Shown here piece after piece: positions 6,129 to 6,451 of a DNA stretch of 6,451 bases. Within the stretch, counting starts at the first letter, position 1. Every line of letters starts with the position of its first letter. The notes beneath the pieces were generated by a model that saw only the letters and a list, made by a program, of their open reading frames with translations, made no database searches and had not been told where the DNA came from. The position numbers were made by a program, and so were the translations under genes. The DNA is taken from contig JANXUW010000681.1 in NCBI GenBank assembly GCA_025351985.1, positions 1-6,451 of the forward strand. The letters run 5' to 3'. This stretch comes from Pseudolysobacter sp. GTDB lineage: Bacteria; Pseudomonadota; Gammaproteobacteria; Xanthomonadales; Rhodanobacteraceae.

Positions 6129-6451
6129 ATGAGCAAGACAATTGCCGTGATTCGCGGTGACGGTATTGGTCCCGAAATCACCGATGCGAGTCTGCGCGTG
6201 CTTGATGCGATGAACTGTGGACTGCATTATGACTTTGTAGATGCCGGTCTTTCAGCGCAAGAAAAACACGGCGAGCTTTTGCCTGCAGCGACCATCGATG
6301 CGATCACCAAACATCGTGTTGCTTTGAAGGGACCCTTGACCACGCCGATCGGCGGCGGATTTTCATCGCTGAACGTCGAGCTGCGCAAGCGCTTTGACTT
6401 GTACGCCAATGTGCGTCCGGCGATTACTTTTCCGGGCACCAAGGCGCGTTA
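6129..6451 (+). CDS. icd: NAD-type isocitrate dehydrogenase, N-terminal part
   Basis: TCA-cycle enzyme of the isocitrate/isopropylmalate dehydrogenase family, oxidatively decarboxylating isocitrate to 2-oxoglutarate. 107 complete codons are present before the right edge cuts the gene; I recall about 330-340 residues for the full enzyme. The N-terminus has the family motif VIRGDGIGPEI at 7-17. The substrate site has S80, N82, R86 and R96 with the spacing of E. coli Icd S113, N115, R119 and R129. The Ser-x-Asn pattern marks isocitrate rather than 3-isopropylmalate as substrate. The compact N-terminus and KGPLTTPIGGGFSS at 67-80 resemble the short NAD-dependent bacterial enzymes known from Xanthomonas-type bacteria. 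The cofactor-deciding residues lie beyond the edge, so NAD preference is inferred. The start is ATG 6129 with AGAG at 6114-6117. A short 5' leader and candidate promoter lie upstream. Confidence 0.9.
   Translation, partial: MSKTIAVIRGDGIGPEITDASLRVLDAMNCGLHYDFVDAGLSAQEKHGELLPAATIDAITKHRVALKGPLTTPIGGGFSSLNVELRKRFDLYANVRPAITFPGTKAR

Noticed and set aside
6129..6451. Reading the right-edge gene as leuB (3-isopropylmalate dehydrogenase)
   Set aside because: The substrate-site pattern S-x-N-x3-R is that of isocitrate dehydrogenase, not the Arg/Leu-rich pattern of LeuB.

Overview
The window reads as ordinary chromosomal DNA of a gammaproteobacterium. My best guess is the Xanthomonadales/Lysobacterales side (Rhodanobacteraceae- or Xanthomonadaceae-like). 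This rests on the family resemblance of the proteins: an extended M48/TPR BepA-type protease, a small NAD-type isocitrate dehydrogenase, and a secreted protein with a Gly/Trp-rich segment of a kind I associate with that order. It is an inference from memory, not a database result. I see no insertion sequences, phage genes, CRISPR arrays, tRNA or rRNA genes.

Left part (1-3941), minus strand: read in the direction of transcription the order is bepA, phoB, phoR. bepA encodes a periplasmic M48 zinc metalloprotease with TPR repeats, which takes part in outer-membrane protein quality control. phoB and phoR encode the phosphate-starvation response regulator and its membrane histidine kinase. The 60-base gap between bepA and phoB carries a good candidate Pho box half-site, so PhoB may regulate its own gene. 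Any pst/phoU genes would lie outside the left edge.

Middle (3942-4876): a divergent spacer of about 210 bases separates bepA from a plus-strand pair of redox genes. These are a class I glutaredoxin with a CPYC active site and an AhpD-like carboxymuconolactone decarboxylase family protein with the E-C-C-H proton-relay pattern. The second gene starts with GTG inside the stop region of the first and has a strong AGGAG site, so the two are probably translationally coupled and may act on the same thiol or peroxide chemistry.

Right part (4877-6451): a minus-strand gene for an exported protein of unknown function, with four cysteines in the mature part, converges on the redox pair. Divergent from it starts a plus-strand gene for NAD-type isocitrate dehydrogenase (TCA cycle), cut by the right edge after 107 codons. 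Their shared start region contains a plausible sigma-70 promoter (TTGTTC-17-GATAAT) and a perfect 13-base palindrome at the expected transcription start.

No clearly new defence, mobile or biosynthetic system is visible. The points most worth a second look are the glutaredoxin/AhpD-like pair, the Pho-box candidate, the palindrome upstream of the dehydrogenase gene, and the orphan secreted protein.
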